Below, piece by piece: positions 30,917-38,371 of a stretch of DNA of 39,945 nucleotides (its first letter is position 1; every line of letters starts with the position of its first letter). Position numbers and translations under genes: made by a program. The notes under the pieces are model-generated. The model made no database searches. It was not told the origin of the DNA and was given only the letters and a program-made list of their open reading frames with translations. This DNA comes from Streptomyces kronopolitis (GTDB lineage Bacteria > Actinomycetota > Actinomycetes > Streptomycetales > Streptomycetaceae), in assembly GCF_014646275.1 (NCBI RefSeq), contig NZ_BMND01000046.1, positions 1-39,945 on the forward strand, in the 5' to 3' direction.

Positions 30917-32074
30917 GTGAAGCGGACGGTGTTCAACGAGGACCACGAGGCGTTCCGCGAGACCATACGCGCCTTCATCGAGGCCGAGGTCGTGCCCGTG
31001 CACGACGAGTGGCTCGCCGCCGGCCAGGCGCCCCGTGACTTCTACTACAAGCTCGGTGAGCTGGGGATCTTCGGTATCCGCGTCCCCGAGGAGTACGGCG
31101 GCGCCGGCATCGAGTCGCACAAGTTCGAGGCCGTGATGTACGAGGAGACCTCCCGCGCGGGCGTCTCCTTCGGCGGCTCCGGCGTGCATGTGCTGCTCGG
31201 TCTGCCCTACATCGAGATGCTCGCCACCGACGAGCAGAAGAAGCGCTTCCTGCCGAAGTTCGTCACCGGCGAGGAGATGTGGGCGCTGGCGATGACCGAG
31301 CCGGGCACCGGCTCCGACGTCGCCGGCATGAAGACCACCGCGAAGCTGTCGGACGACGGCACGCACTACGTCCTCAACGGCGCCAAGACCTTCATCACCG
31401 GCGGTGTGCACGCCGACCGCGTCATCGTCTGCGCCCGCACCGCCGCGCCCCGCGAGGACGACCGCCGCTTCGGCATCTCGCTCTTCGCCGTGGACACCAA
31501 GTCCGAGGGCTACTCCGTCGGCCGCAAGCTGGACAAGCTCGGCCTGAAGATCTCCGACACCGCCGAGCTGGCCTTCGTCGACGTCAAGGTCCCGGTCGAG
31601 GACCTGCTGGGCGAGGAGAACAAGGGCTTCGGCTACCTGGGCCTGAACCTCGCCTCCGAGCGCTGGGGCATCGCGTTCGGCGCCTACGCCCAGGCCAAGG
31701 CCGCCGTCCGGTTCGCCAAGGAGTACGTGCAGGAGCGCACGGTCTTCGGCAAGCCCGTCGCCGCCTTCCAGAACACCAAGTTCGAACTGGCCGCCTGCCA
31801 GGCCGAGGTGGACGCGGCCGAGGCCGTCGCCGACCGCGCGCTGGAGGCCCTGGACGCCGGTGAGCTGAGCCCGGCCGAGGCCGCCTCCGCCAAGCTGTTC
31901 TGCACCGAGGTCGCGCACCGCGTGATCGACAAGTGCCTTCAGCTGCACGGCGGTTACGGCTTCATGAACGAGTACCCGATCGCCCGCCTGTACGCCGACA
32001 ACCGCGTCAACCGCATCTACGGCGGCACCAGCGAGGTCATGAAGATGATCATCGCCAAGTCCATGGGCCTCTAG
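30917..32074 (+). CDS. Acyl-CoA dehydrogenase (long-chain/isovaleryl-type active site)
   Basis: A 385-aa FAD-dependent acyl-CoA dehydrogenase. Landmarks are FGIRVPEEYGGAGIE, the FAD loop LAMTEPGTGSDVAG, YVLNGAKTFITGG, QERTVFGKPVAAFQN and LQLHGGYGFMNEYPIARLYAD. The C-terminal RIYGGTSEVMK has Gly where the usual catalytic Glu would be, whereas ASERWGIAFG in the mid-helix supplies a Glu at the position used by long-chain and isovaleryl-CoA dehydrogenases. The active site is therefore of the latter kind. GGGAGG precedes the GTG start. The thioesterase gene follows after 20 bp in the same direction. A palindrome lies upstream. Substrate chain length is not readable from sequence. Confidence 0.93.
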   Translation: MKRTVFNEDHEAFRETIRAFIEAEVVPVHDEWLAAGQAPRDFYYKLGELGIFGIRVPEEYGGAGIESHKFEAVMYEETSRAGVSFGGSGVHVLLGLPYIEMLATDEQKKRFLPKFVTGEEMWALAMTEPGTGSDVAGMKTTAKLSDDGTHYVLNGAKTFITGGVHADRVIVCARTAAPREDDRRFGISLFAVDTKSEGYSVGRKLDKLGLKISDTAELAFVDVKVPVEDLLGEENKGFGYLGLNLASERWGIAFGAYAQAKAAVRFAKEYVQERTVFGKPVAAFQNTKFELAACQAEVDAAEAVADRALEALDAGELSPAEAASAKLFCTEVAHRVIDKCLQLHGGYGFMNEYPIARLYADNRVNRIYGGTSEVMKMIIAKSMGL

Positions 32075-32094
32075 GCCGTCAGGTCTCCGCGCAC

Positions 32095-33009
32095 GTGAAC
32101 GACGCACTGCGGTCCCTGCTCGATCTGCTCGCCCTGGAGCGGATCGAGCAGGACATCTTCCGCGGCGAGAGCCGCGCCTCGGTCGTGCCCCGCGTCTTCG
32201 GCGGCCAGGTCGCCGCCCAGGCGCTGGTCGCGGCCGGGCGGACGGTCCCCGCCGACCGCCCCCCGCACTCCCTGCACGCCTACTTCCTGCGCCCCGGCGA
32301 CCCCGGCGCACCCATCGTCTACACCGTCGACCGGATCCGCGACGGCCGGTCCTTCACCACCCGCCGGGTCGTCGCCGTCCAGCACGGTCAGCCGATCTTC
32401 CACCTCTCGGCCTCCTTCCAGACCCACGAGGAGGGCCTGGAGCACCAGGAGCCGATGCCGGCCGCGCCGGACCCGCTGACCCTGCCCAGCCCCGCCGAGA
32501 TCCTGCCGCGGCACGCCGGCCGGTACCTCACCCCGGCCGTCGCCGACCGGCTGCTGGAGGCCCGCGCCGCGATCGACCTGCGCTACGTCGACGAGCCGCC
32601 CTACGCCACCGTCGGCGAGCCCCGCGAGCCCCGCTCGCAGGTGTGGTTCCGCACCAACGGCGACCTGGACAAGGCCCTCGCCGACGGCGCCGACTGCGGC
32701 GACACCGTCACCCGCCCCCTGCTCGACATCTGCCTGGTCACCTACGTCTCCGACATGACCCTGCTGGACTCGATCCTGCTCGCCCACGGCCGCGGCGGCT
32801 GGGCGGTCGGCGACGTGGTCGGCGCCAGCCTCGACCACGCCATGTGGTTCCACCGCCCCCTGCGCGCCGACGACTGGCTCCTCTACGACCAGGAATCCCC
32901 CACCGCCCAGTCCGGCCGCGGCCTCGGCAAGGGCCGCATCTTCACGGCGGACGGGGCGCTGGCGGTCTCGGTGATCCAGGAGGGGGTCATCCGGGTGCCG
33001 CGGAAGTAG
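32095..33009 (+). CDS. tesB: Acyl-CoA thioesterase II
   Basis: A 304-aa double-hotdog thioesterase that hydrolyses acyl-CoA to free acid and CoA. The first hotdog (about residues 5-120) has VVPRVFGGQVAAQALVAAG, SLHAYFLRPGDP and FHLSASFQTHEEGLEHQ. The second (130-300) has DMTLLDSILLAHG, the catalytic-Asp segment GASLDHAMWFHRPLRADDW and DQESPTAQSGRGLGKGRIF with the conserved Gln. Length and motif order agree with TesB/Acot8. The GTG at 32095 gives the family-like start MNDALRSLLDLLALE. It follows the acyl-CoA dehydrogenase gene by 20 bp and is probably co-transcribed, which suggests CoA recycling during fatty- or branched-acyl breakdown. It is convergent with the GntR gene. Confidence 0.95.
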   Translation: MNDALRSLLDLLALERIEQDIFRGESRASVVPRVFGGQVAAQALVAAGRTVPADRPPHSLHAYFLRPGDPGAPIVYTVDRIRDGRSFTTRRVVAVQHGQPIFHLSASFQTHEEGLEHQEPMPAAPDPLTLPSPAEILPRHAGRYLTPAVADRLLEARAAIDLRYVDEPPYATVGEPREPRSQVWFRTNGDLDKALADGADCGDTVTRPLLDICLVTYVSDMTLLDSILLAHGRGGWAVGDVVGASLDHAMWFHRPLRADDWLLYDQESPTAQSGRGLGKGRIFTADGALAVSVIQEGVIRVPRK

Positions 33010-33045
33010 CCGTCCTCGCCGTGCACGCGCAGGTCGCCGCGGGCC

Positions 33046-33825
33046 TCACTCCGGCGTGAACTCGTATTGGAGTTCATGGAGATGGCCCGCCTTGGCCATG
33101 ATGGTGACCTCGATGGGCCGTTCGCCGTCCGTGTAGACCACTCGCAGGGTCCGCAGGACGGGCAGGCTGCCGGGAAGGCGGAGGGCCTCGTACTGCTCCT
33201 GCGTGGGGACGCGGGCGGAGACCCGGTCGACGCTGCGGCGGGGCGGGTGACCCAGCTCGGCCAGGAGAGCGGGCGTACCGCCCTTGATCCGGCGGCGTTC
33301 CGTCATCGCGGTACCGCGGGCGATGTCCAACGGGTAGTAGGACTTGACCAGTTCGACCGGTTCGTCGTCGATCAGCAGGATCTGGCGCCGGAGCAGTGCC
33401 GTTCCGCCGTCCGGGAGTCCCAGGGCCTCCGCGGCGTCGCCGGGCGGCGTGACCTCGGCGACCTCCAGCAGCTCGCTGCGCGCCCGGCCGCCGCGCTTCG
33501 CCGCCTCGGTGAGCCAGCGGTACTGCTCGCCGGGCCCGGCAGGTGTCATGAAGGACGCGGGCCGCATGGTCTGCTGCCGGTGTTCCCGCACCGTCACCGC
33601 CGCTCCGGCGCGACCCACGACCAGGCGTTCGTCCTTGAGCAGTTGGAGCGCCTTCTGCACGGTGGCGCCGGAAGCATCGAACCGTGCCTTGAGGTACGTC
33701 GTGGACGGCAGCTTCGCGCCCGGTTCCAGGTCACCGCTCATGATCTCCTCGCGCAGGTCGGCGGCGATCCGTTCGTGCAGCGAGCGGCGGTCGTACGCGT
33801 CGTCTTCGGTTCTCGGCACAGTCAT
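33046..33825 (-). CDS. GntR-family regulator, HutC/UTRA type
   Basis: A 259-aa regulator. The N-terminal winged helix (about residues 14-80) reads LHERIAADLREEIMSGDLEPGAKLP and ATVQKALQLLKDERLVVGRAG, typical of GntR. The UTRA ligand domain (about 105-255) contains LRRQILLIDDEPVELVKSYYPLDIARGTAM, LLAELGHPPRRSVDRVSARVP and LPVLRTLRVVYTDGERPIEVTIM. The gene overlaps the preceding UTRA-only gene by 4 nt (ATGA), so both proteins are made together. The pair is divergent from the small-protein/methyltransferase unit and probably controls it. The ligand is unknown. Confidence 0.92.
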   Translation of the reverse strand: MTVPRTEDDAYDRRSLHERIAADLREEIMSGDLEPGAKLPSTTYLKARFDASGATVQKALQLLKDERLVVGRAGAAVTVREHRQQTMRPASFMTPAGPGEQYRWLTEAAKRGGRARSELLEVAEVTPPGDAAEALGLPDGGTALLRRQILLIDDEPVELVKSYYPLDIARGTAMTERRRIKGGTPALLAELGHPPRRSVDRVSARVPTQEQYEALRLPGSLPVLRTLRVVYTDGERPIEVTIMAKAGHLHELQYEFTPE

Positions 33826-34364
33826 CCGATCTTGATCTCGTAGCGCAGCCGCTGGTGGCGTCCGGGCATCGCCATCCTGTCGACCTGGATCGGCCGGTCG
33901 TGCGCGTCGAGCGTGAGCCGTGTCAGCTGGAGCACCGGTTCGTCGTCACCGGTCCGCAGCGCCTCGCGTTCCTCGCGGCTGGGCATCCGTGCGACGACGT
34001 CCTCCTGGACCCGGGCGCCGACGTACCCGAGGCCGGCGAGGAGCGAGATCGCGCCGCCGGGAATCCTGGCGGTCTCGGCCAGCCGGGTCCCTCGTGCGAT
34101 GTGGACGGGGTAGTAGGTGTCGGTCAGTTCGCAGGGCGCGTCGTCGACATACATCACGCGCCGGCGTACGACGACGTTCTCGCCCTCCGCGATGCCCAGC
34201 AGTTCCGCGACCTCGGGCAGTGCCGCGATCTCCCCTGCGCGCACGATGCGTTGGCTGCCGCGGCGGCCACGGGCGGCGGCCTCCGCACCCCAAGCATCAG
34301 GCTGCCCCTGCTCGCGGGGCGTCAGATACGGCATCGAGGTGCTGACCCACTCGCTGGTACCCAC
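33822..34364 (-). CDS. UTRA-domain protein lacking a DNA-binding domain
   Basis: A 180-aa protein consisting of a UTRA ligand-binding domain (about residues 35-178) with only a short N-terminal tail. Residues VVVRRRVMYVDDAPCELTDTYYPVHIARGTRL, LLAGLGYVGARVQEDVVARMP and DEPVLQLTRLTLDAHDRPIQVDRMAM align segment by segment with the full-length GntR encoded immediately downstream. No winged helix is present or could be added: upstream of the GTG at 34364, which has an AGGAGG site, there is no matching open frame. It may heterodimerise with the neighbouring GntR and act as a ligand-sensing modulator. This is inference. Confidence 0.88.
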   Translation of the reverse strand: MGTSEWVSTSMPYLTPREQGQPDAWGAEAAARGRRGSQRIVRAGEIAALPEVAELLGIAEGENVVVRRRVMYVDDAPCELTDTYYPVHIARGTRLAETARIPGGAISLLAGLGYVGARVQEDVVARMPSREEREALRTGDDEPVLQLTRLTLDAHDRPIQVDRMAMPGRHQRLRYEIKIG

Positions 34365-34480
34365 GCGTCCTCCTGGCGACAGGTGATCTCAACCCTTTGC
34401 CTACACGGTATGCGACTCCTGCGGACGGCCACCTCGGGGCTACCTTGCTGCTTTTCGTGAATAGCGATACGGTCTGCGTG

Positions 34481-34493
34481 TTGGTGCAACCAA
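34481..34493. promoter_or_regulatory. Palindrome in the divergent GntR/small-protein promoter region
   Basis: TTGGTGCAACCAA is a perfect 13-bp palindrome (TTGGT-GCA-ACCAA) in the 221-bp gap between the UTRA-only gene and the small Asp-rich gene, about 93 bp before the latter. It is a plausible operator for the GntR/UTRA pair, although it lacks the GT-N-TA-N-AC core common for HutC-type regulators. Confidence 0.45.
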
Positions 34494-34585
34494 GGAGCAA
34501 GGCGGTGGTTCCCCGTGTCCGTATGCCTTTCGCGGCAACGTCGATGTCCTCGTGTTCGCATCCTGTGGGTGGAGGTGGCGTCGCG

Positions 34586-35008
34586 ATGAGCGAGTCGCGG
34601 ACCACGCGCCTGCTGCCATGGGTGAGTCCTGACGGGAAGACCTGCTTCCTCGTGAGCGACGGTGGAGGGGAGGGCGGCCTCTCCCGGGTCGCGGACCGTA
34701 TCGAGGACGTGCAACTCGACATGGCGGACGGGCTGCTCGATCACGCGGCCGATCTGCTCGGGGGCAGTAGGGCGACGGATCGGCAACTCCGGTTCCTCAG
34801 AGAGCAGTTGAGCTCCGCCTTGCGGGACGTACGTCGCGTCGCGGAGAGCAGAGGCGGGATGCGCACGCAGGACATCACCGCCGCCGAGGGCGGGCAGCAA
34901 GGGGGAGGAGAGGGCGGGGACGGGCACCCCGGTCAGCCGTGGACGCCGCCTCCGCCGCCGCCCCCGGACGGTGAGATGCCGCCCGGCGACGGGACGCACC
35001 GCAAGTGA
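34586..35008 (+). CDS. Asp-Gly-rich small protein, possible methyltransferase substrate or partner
   Basis: A 140-aa protein of unknown family. The N-terminal half (MSESRTTRLLPWVSPDGKTC, then FLVSDGGGEGG) is followed by a helical part (SRVADRIEDVQLDMADGLLD and RQLRFLREQLSSALRDVRRVAES). The tail from residue 101 is disordered, with Gly runs, WT followed by seven Pro, and a Lys C-terminus. Six of its 14 Asp residues precede Gly (positions 16, 25, 48, 112, 128, 135), three of them in the tail. Asp-Gly is the classic site of succinimide and isoaspartate formation, and the next gene, overlapping by GTGA, encodes an isoaspartate-methyltransferase-like enzyme. It could be a precursor, a substrate or a helper. 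GGAGG precedes the ATG; a longer frame from 34397 is not supported. Confidence 0.7.
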   Translation: MSESRTTRLLPWVSPDGKTCFLVSDGGGEGGLSRVADRIEDVQLDMADGLLDHAADLLGGSRATDRQLRFLREQLSSALRDVRRVAESRGGMRTQDITAAEGGQQGGGEGGDGHPGQPWTPPPPPPPDGEMPPGDGTHRK

Positions 35009-36177
35009 GGCGCGACTCTCGGCAGGGGTCCCGCGCCGGTGAGGAGCTGGCGCGGGACCTCCTCGAAGCGGGGGACCTGACGCCCGATTGGGCGGAGGTG
35101 TTCCGGGCCGTTCCACGGTCGCTGTTCCTGCCGGATCTCCTCTGGGCGCACGACATGGCGACCGGCCGGAGTGCGCCTGTCTCCCGGAGCGATGACCCCG
35201 TGGCGTGGGAGCTGGCCGCGTACGCGAACGTCCCACTTGTCACGCAGTGGGACGACGGGCGGCACACGGGGAGCGAGCCCGGAACCGTGCCGACCAGTTC
35301 GGCGAGCATGCCGTCAGTCGTGGCGGCGATGCTGCGTGACCTGGACGTGAGCGAGGGCATGCGGGTGCTCGAAGTCGGCACCGGCACGGGCTGGAACGCC
35401 GGCCTCCTCGCTCACCGGCTGGGCGGCGCAAACGTGGTCAGCGTCGAGATCGACGAGGCGGTGCGCGAGCGGGCACGAGGAGCGTTGCTGCGCGCCGGGC
35501 TCCACCCCGTGACGGTTCACGGGGACGGTGGGGACGGGTGGCCGGACGGGGCGCCGTATGACCGGGTGATCGTCACGGCGGGGGTGCGAGCGGTCGCGCC
35601 GTGCTGGTGGGAGCAGTCACGGCCGGGTGGGGTCATCCTCGCCCCCTGGGGCACCCACTACAGCGACCAGGACGCACTTGTCCGGTTGACCGTGCGGGAG
35701 GACGGCTCCGCGTCGGGCCCGTTCCTGCGCATGGTCGAGTTCATGAAGCTTCGGGAGCAGCGCCTGGACTGGAACCGGTTCAGCGGGCACGTCCCCGACT
35801 TTCCGGGTGACGCCGATGTCTCCACGACGACGGTCGCCCTGACGGACCTGGGGGATCGCTACGACCCCGTGCGGTTCGTCATCGGGCTGCGTGTGCCGGA
35901 CTGTGCCCATGTCCTCAACAGGTCGGACGAGGGCACCGCGCGGGCGTGGTTCTTCGACCTGACGAGCCGGTCATGGGCCGCCGCTGATGTCCGCGGCGGC
36001 GAACCGGGGGCTGTGGTCCATCAGTCGGGGCCGCGTCGCCTGTGGGACGAAGTGGAGGCAGCCCTCCGGTGGTGGGTCGGCCGGGGCGAGCCGAGCCACA
36101 CCCGGTTCGGTCTCACCGTCAGCGCGGAGGGGCAACGGGTGTGGCTGGATGACCCGGCCGACTCCTGGGCGATATGA
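35005..36177 (+). CDS. Protein-L-isoaspartate O-methyltransferase-like enzyme with C-terminal extension
   Basis: A 390-aa SAM-dependent methyltransferase. The family substrate loop PTSSASMPSVVAAML (about residues 95-109) precedes motif I VLEVGTGTGWNAGLLA (about 121-136), then VVSVEIDEAVRERAR, YDRVIVTAGV and PGGVILAPWG. PIMT housekeeping enzymes are near 220 aa; this one has about 160 extra C-terminal residues ending WDEVEAALRWWVGRGEP and VWLDDPADSW. That extended form is characteristic of PIMT homologues in ribosomal peptide loci (lanthipeptide, graspetide, lasso, imiditide types), where Asp methylation leads to aspartimide. Its GTG start overlaps the small Asp-Gly-rich gene, so the two proteins are coupled. 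No ATP-grasp, lanthionine or lasso gene is adjacent. A general repair role cannot be excluded. Confidence 0.85.
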   Translation: MRRDSRQGSRAGEELARDLLEAGDLTPDWAEVFRAVPRSLFLPDLLWAHDMATGRSAPVSRSDDPVAWELAAYANVPLVTQWDDGRHTGSEPGTVPTSSASMPSVVAAMLRDLDVSEGMRVLEVGTGTGWNAGLLAHRLGGANVVSVEIDEAVRERARGALLRAGLHPVTVHGDGGDGWPDGAPYDRVIVTAGVRAVAPCWWEQSRPGGVILAPWGTHYSDQDALVRLTVREDGSASGPFLRMVEFMKLREQRLDWNRFSGHVPDFPGDADVSTTTVALTDLGDRYDPVRFVIGLRVPDCAHVLNRSDEGTARAWFFDLTSRSWAAADVRGGEPGAVVHQSGPRRLWDEVEAALRWWVGRGEPSHTRFGLTVSAEGQRVWLDDPADSWAI

Positions 36178-36259
36178 GAAAGCGGCCCGGTCGGGGCGCC
36201 GTGGCGCGAGGGGCGGGGCTTCCGCATGCTCCCGCCGGCCGACGCACCGCCCGTGCGCT

Positions 36260-37057
36260 TCAGCTCACCCCCGCCGCATCCAGCAGATAAGCGGTCAGCG
36301 GGTCGTAGTGCCGGGGGCTCAGGACGTGGTCGTCGAGGGGGATGGTGGTGCGGAGGGTGCCCTCGGATTCGGCGAGGAAGAGGGCGGGGTCGTTGGAGTC
36401 GGCGAAGCCGATCGCGTCGAGGCCGCGCTGGGCGGCGCAGCCGGCCCAGCCGTGGTCGGCCATGACCAGGTCCGGCAGGGGGCGGCCGTCGCGCTCCAGG
36501 CCGTCCAGGATGGCGGCCATCGGCTCGGGGGAGTGGGTGTGCCACAGGGTGGCGCCGCGCTCCAGCATCGCGACGTCGCCGAACTGGAAGACCATGCCGT
36601 CGTCCGCCCGCAGGCCGTCGGGGATGACGACGATCTCGCAGCCCGCCGCGCGCAGGGCCTCGGCCGTCGCGCGGTGCACGTCCAGCAGGCCGCCCGGGTG
36701 GCCGGTCGCGAACAGCACCCGCTGCTTGCCGGCCGCCGCCTTGCGCAGCAGCGCGGCCGCCCGGTCCAGGGCGTCGACCGTCAGCTCCGGGTCGATGGTG
36801 TCCTGGCCCTGCCGGTGGTGCGGGTCGTCGTTCACGCCGCAGCGCTCCGCCATCACGGCCAGGATGTCCTGCTCGTCCGTCCACCGGTCGCCGAATTCCA
36901 GGCCGAACCAGTAGTGGCGGTCACCGTTGGCGAGCCGGCGGTAGTGGGAGAGGTTGTTCTCGCGGGGGGTGGCGACCTCACCGGCGATCCGGGTCCGTAC
37001 GAGGTGATCGACGAGTTCGGCGCGCGTGGGGGCGGTGGCTGCGGAGGCTATCGGCAT
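36260..37057 (-). CDS. Phosphatase-like conserved actinobacterial protein
   Basis: A 265-aa cytosolic protein. Conserved-looking segments are VATPRENNLSHYRRLANGDR, MAERCGVNDDPHHRQGQDTI, LFATGHPGGLLDVHRATAEA, IPDGLRADD, LWHTHSPEPMAAI, MADHGWAGCAAQRG and FADSNDPALFLAE. The several His/Asp pairs suggest a metal-dependent hydrolase. I recall this family annotated simply as phosphatase in Streptomyces, without a known substrate, so the name is tentative. The ATG at 37057 follows CACAAT (minus strand, 37064-37069) by 6 nt and lacks a ribosome site, which suggests a leaderless transcript. It is divergent from agmatinase across 236 bp with an inverted repeat, hinting at shared control. Confidence 0.75.
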   Translation of the reverse strand: MPIASAATAPTRAELVDHLVRTRIAGEVATPRENNLSHYRRLANGDRHYWFGLEFGDRWTDEQDILAVMAERCGVNDDPHHRQGQDTIDPELTVDALDRAAALLRKAAAGKQRVLFATGHPGGLLDVHRATAEALRAAGCEIVVIPDGLRADDGMVFQFGDVAMLERGATLWHTHSPEPMAAILDGLERDGRPLPDLVMADHGWAGCAAQRGLDAIGFADSNDPALFLAESEGTLRTTIPLDDHVLSPRHYDPLTAYLLDAAGVS

Positions 37058-37211
37058 AGCGCCATTGTGCCCGTAGGGGTGATCCGGGGCCGGACGGTCC
37101 CGCGGCCCGGACACGGGGAGGGGAGGAGCGGTGGGGAGCCGTCATGGTGTGCGGTGGAGGAGTCGCAGGTCATCGGCTCGTCGGCGCGGGTGGGAGCACG
37201 TTCGGGGTGGC

Positions 37212-37257
37212 TGGACAGAATGTCCAACCGGGTCGGCCCGGGCGCCGCAAATGTCCA
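37212..37257. promoter_or_regulatory. TGGACA/TGTCCA operator between phosphatase-like gene and speB
   Basis: TGGACA-GAA-TGTCCA (37212-37226) is a perfect inverted repeat with 6-bp arms. A third TGTCCA box lies at 37252-37257, next to the speB -35 region. It sits in the divergent gap and could serve both genes. A PucR-type regulator encoded 1 kb beyond speB is one candidate binder, but this is a guess. Confidence 0.55.
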
Positions 37258-37280
37258 TGGGGTGATCGTCCGGTGCTCCC

Positions 37281-37286
37281 TACTCT
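37281..37286 (+). promoter_or_regulatory. -10 element of speB, predicted leaderless start
   Basis: TACTCT lies 7 nt before the ATG at 37294, and no ribosome site precedes that ATG, so transcription probably begins at or within a few bases of the start codon. A good -35 is missing, consistent with activator dependence on the TGTCCA boxes. Confidence 0.45.
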
Positions 37287-37293
37287 CAGCCTC

Positions 37294-38268
37294 ATGACCT
37301 CCTCCACCGGGCCCGTCGGCCCCGTCGATTCCTCCCGTGTCCCGCGCTACGCCGGGCCCGCGACGTTCGCGCGGCTGCCCCGCCTCGACGAGGTCGGCGG
37401 CCGGGCCGACGTGGCCGTCGTCGGCGTCCCCTTCGACACCGGCGTCTCCTACCGCCCCGGCGCCCGCTTCGGCGGCAACGCCATCCGTGAGGCGTCCCGT
37501 CTGCTGCGGCCCTACAACCCGGCCCAGGACGCCTCGCCGTTCGCGCTCGCGCAGGTCGCCGACGCCGGGGACATCGCCGCGAACCCGTTCAACATCAACG
37601 AGGCCGTGGAGACCGTCGAGGCCGCCGCCGACGACCTGCTCGCCTCCGGCGCCCGGATGATGACCCTCGGCGGCGACCACACCATCGCCCTGCCGCTCCT
37701 GCGGTCGGTCGCCAAGAAGCACGGCCCGGTCGCGCTGCTGCACTTCGACGCCCATCTGGACACCTGGGACACCTACTTCGGGGCCGAGTACACCCACGGC
37801 ACCCCGTTCCGCCGGGCCGTCGAGGAAGGCATCCTCGACACCTCCGCGCTCTCCCACGTCGGCACCCGCGGCCCGCTGTACGGGAAGAAGGACCTCGACG
37901 ACGACGAGAAGATGGGCTTCGGCATCGTCACGTCGGCGGATGTCATGCGCCGCGGCGTCGACGAGGTCGCCGACCAGCTGCGCCAGCGCATCGGCGACCG
38001 TCCGCTGTACATCTCCATCGACATCGACGTGCTGGACCCGGCGCACGCGCCCGGCACCGGCACCCCCGAGGCCGGCGGCCTCACCTCCCGCGAGCTGCTG
38101 GAGATCGTGCGCGGGCTGTCCTCCTGCAACCTGGTCTCGGCCGACGTGGTGGAGGTCGCCCCGGCCTACGACCACGCGGAGATCACCTGCGTGGCCGCCT
38201 CGCACACGGCGTACGAGCTGACGACGATCATGTCGCGGCAGATCGCCGCGGGGAGGGGCGGGGAGTAG
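37294..38268 (+). CDS. speB: Agmatinase (ureohydrolase family)
   Basis: A 324-aa binuclear manganese enzyme splitting agmatine into putrescine and urea. All ureohydrolase signatures are present: GVPFDTGVSYRPGARFGG and IREASRLLRPYN at the substrate side; metal ligands in GGDHTIALPLLR, LLHFDAHLDTWD and SIDIDVLDPAHAPGTGTPE; and the final VVEVAPAYDHAEIT. The SYRPGARFGG start and the short loops are typical of agmatinase rather than arginase; guanidinobutyrase activity is an alternative. The ATG gives MTSSTGPVGPVDSSRVPRYA, as in orthologues. From memory the S. coelicolor counterpart is SCO2770. No arginine decarboxylase gene is in the window. It is convergent with the WXG100-like gene and ends at a 13-bp hairpin. 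Confidence 0.95.
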   Translation: MTSSTGPVGPVDSSRVPRYAGPATFARLPRLDEVGGRADVAVVGVPFDTGVSYRPGARFGGNAIREASRLLRPYNPAQDASPFALAQVADAGDIAANPFNINEAVETVEAAADDLLASGARMMTLGGDHTIALPLLRSVAKKHGPVALLHFDAHLDTWDTYFGAEYTHGTPFRRAVEEGILDTSALSHVGTRGPLYGKKDLDDDEKMGFGIVTSADVMRRGVDEVADQLRQRIGDRPLYISIDIDVLDPAHAPGTGTPEAGGLTSRELLEIVRGLSSCNLVSADVVEVAPAYDHAEITCVAASHTAYELTTIMSRQIAAGRGGE

Positions 38269-38303
38269 GTCCCCGCGCCGTCCCGCGCCCGGTGGTCGTG
38301 GAG

Positions 38304-38334
38304 CCGGCCCGCCACGGAGGACGTGGCGGGCCGG
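38304..38334. terminator. Bidirectional terminator after speB
   Basis: A perfect 13-bp stem (CCGGCCCGCCACG with its complement) and a 5-nt GAGGA loop lie between the convergent speB and WXG100-like genes. Confidence 0.8.
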
Positions 38335-38371
38335 TGCCCGTGTGCGGGGCCGGTGCCCGCGCACGGAGGGC

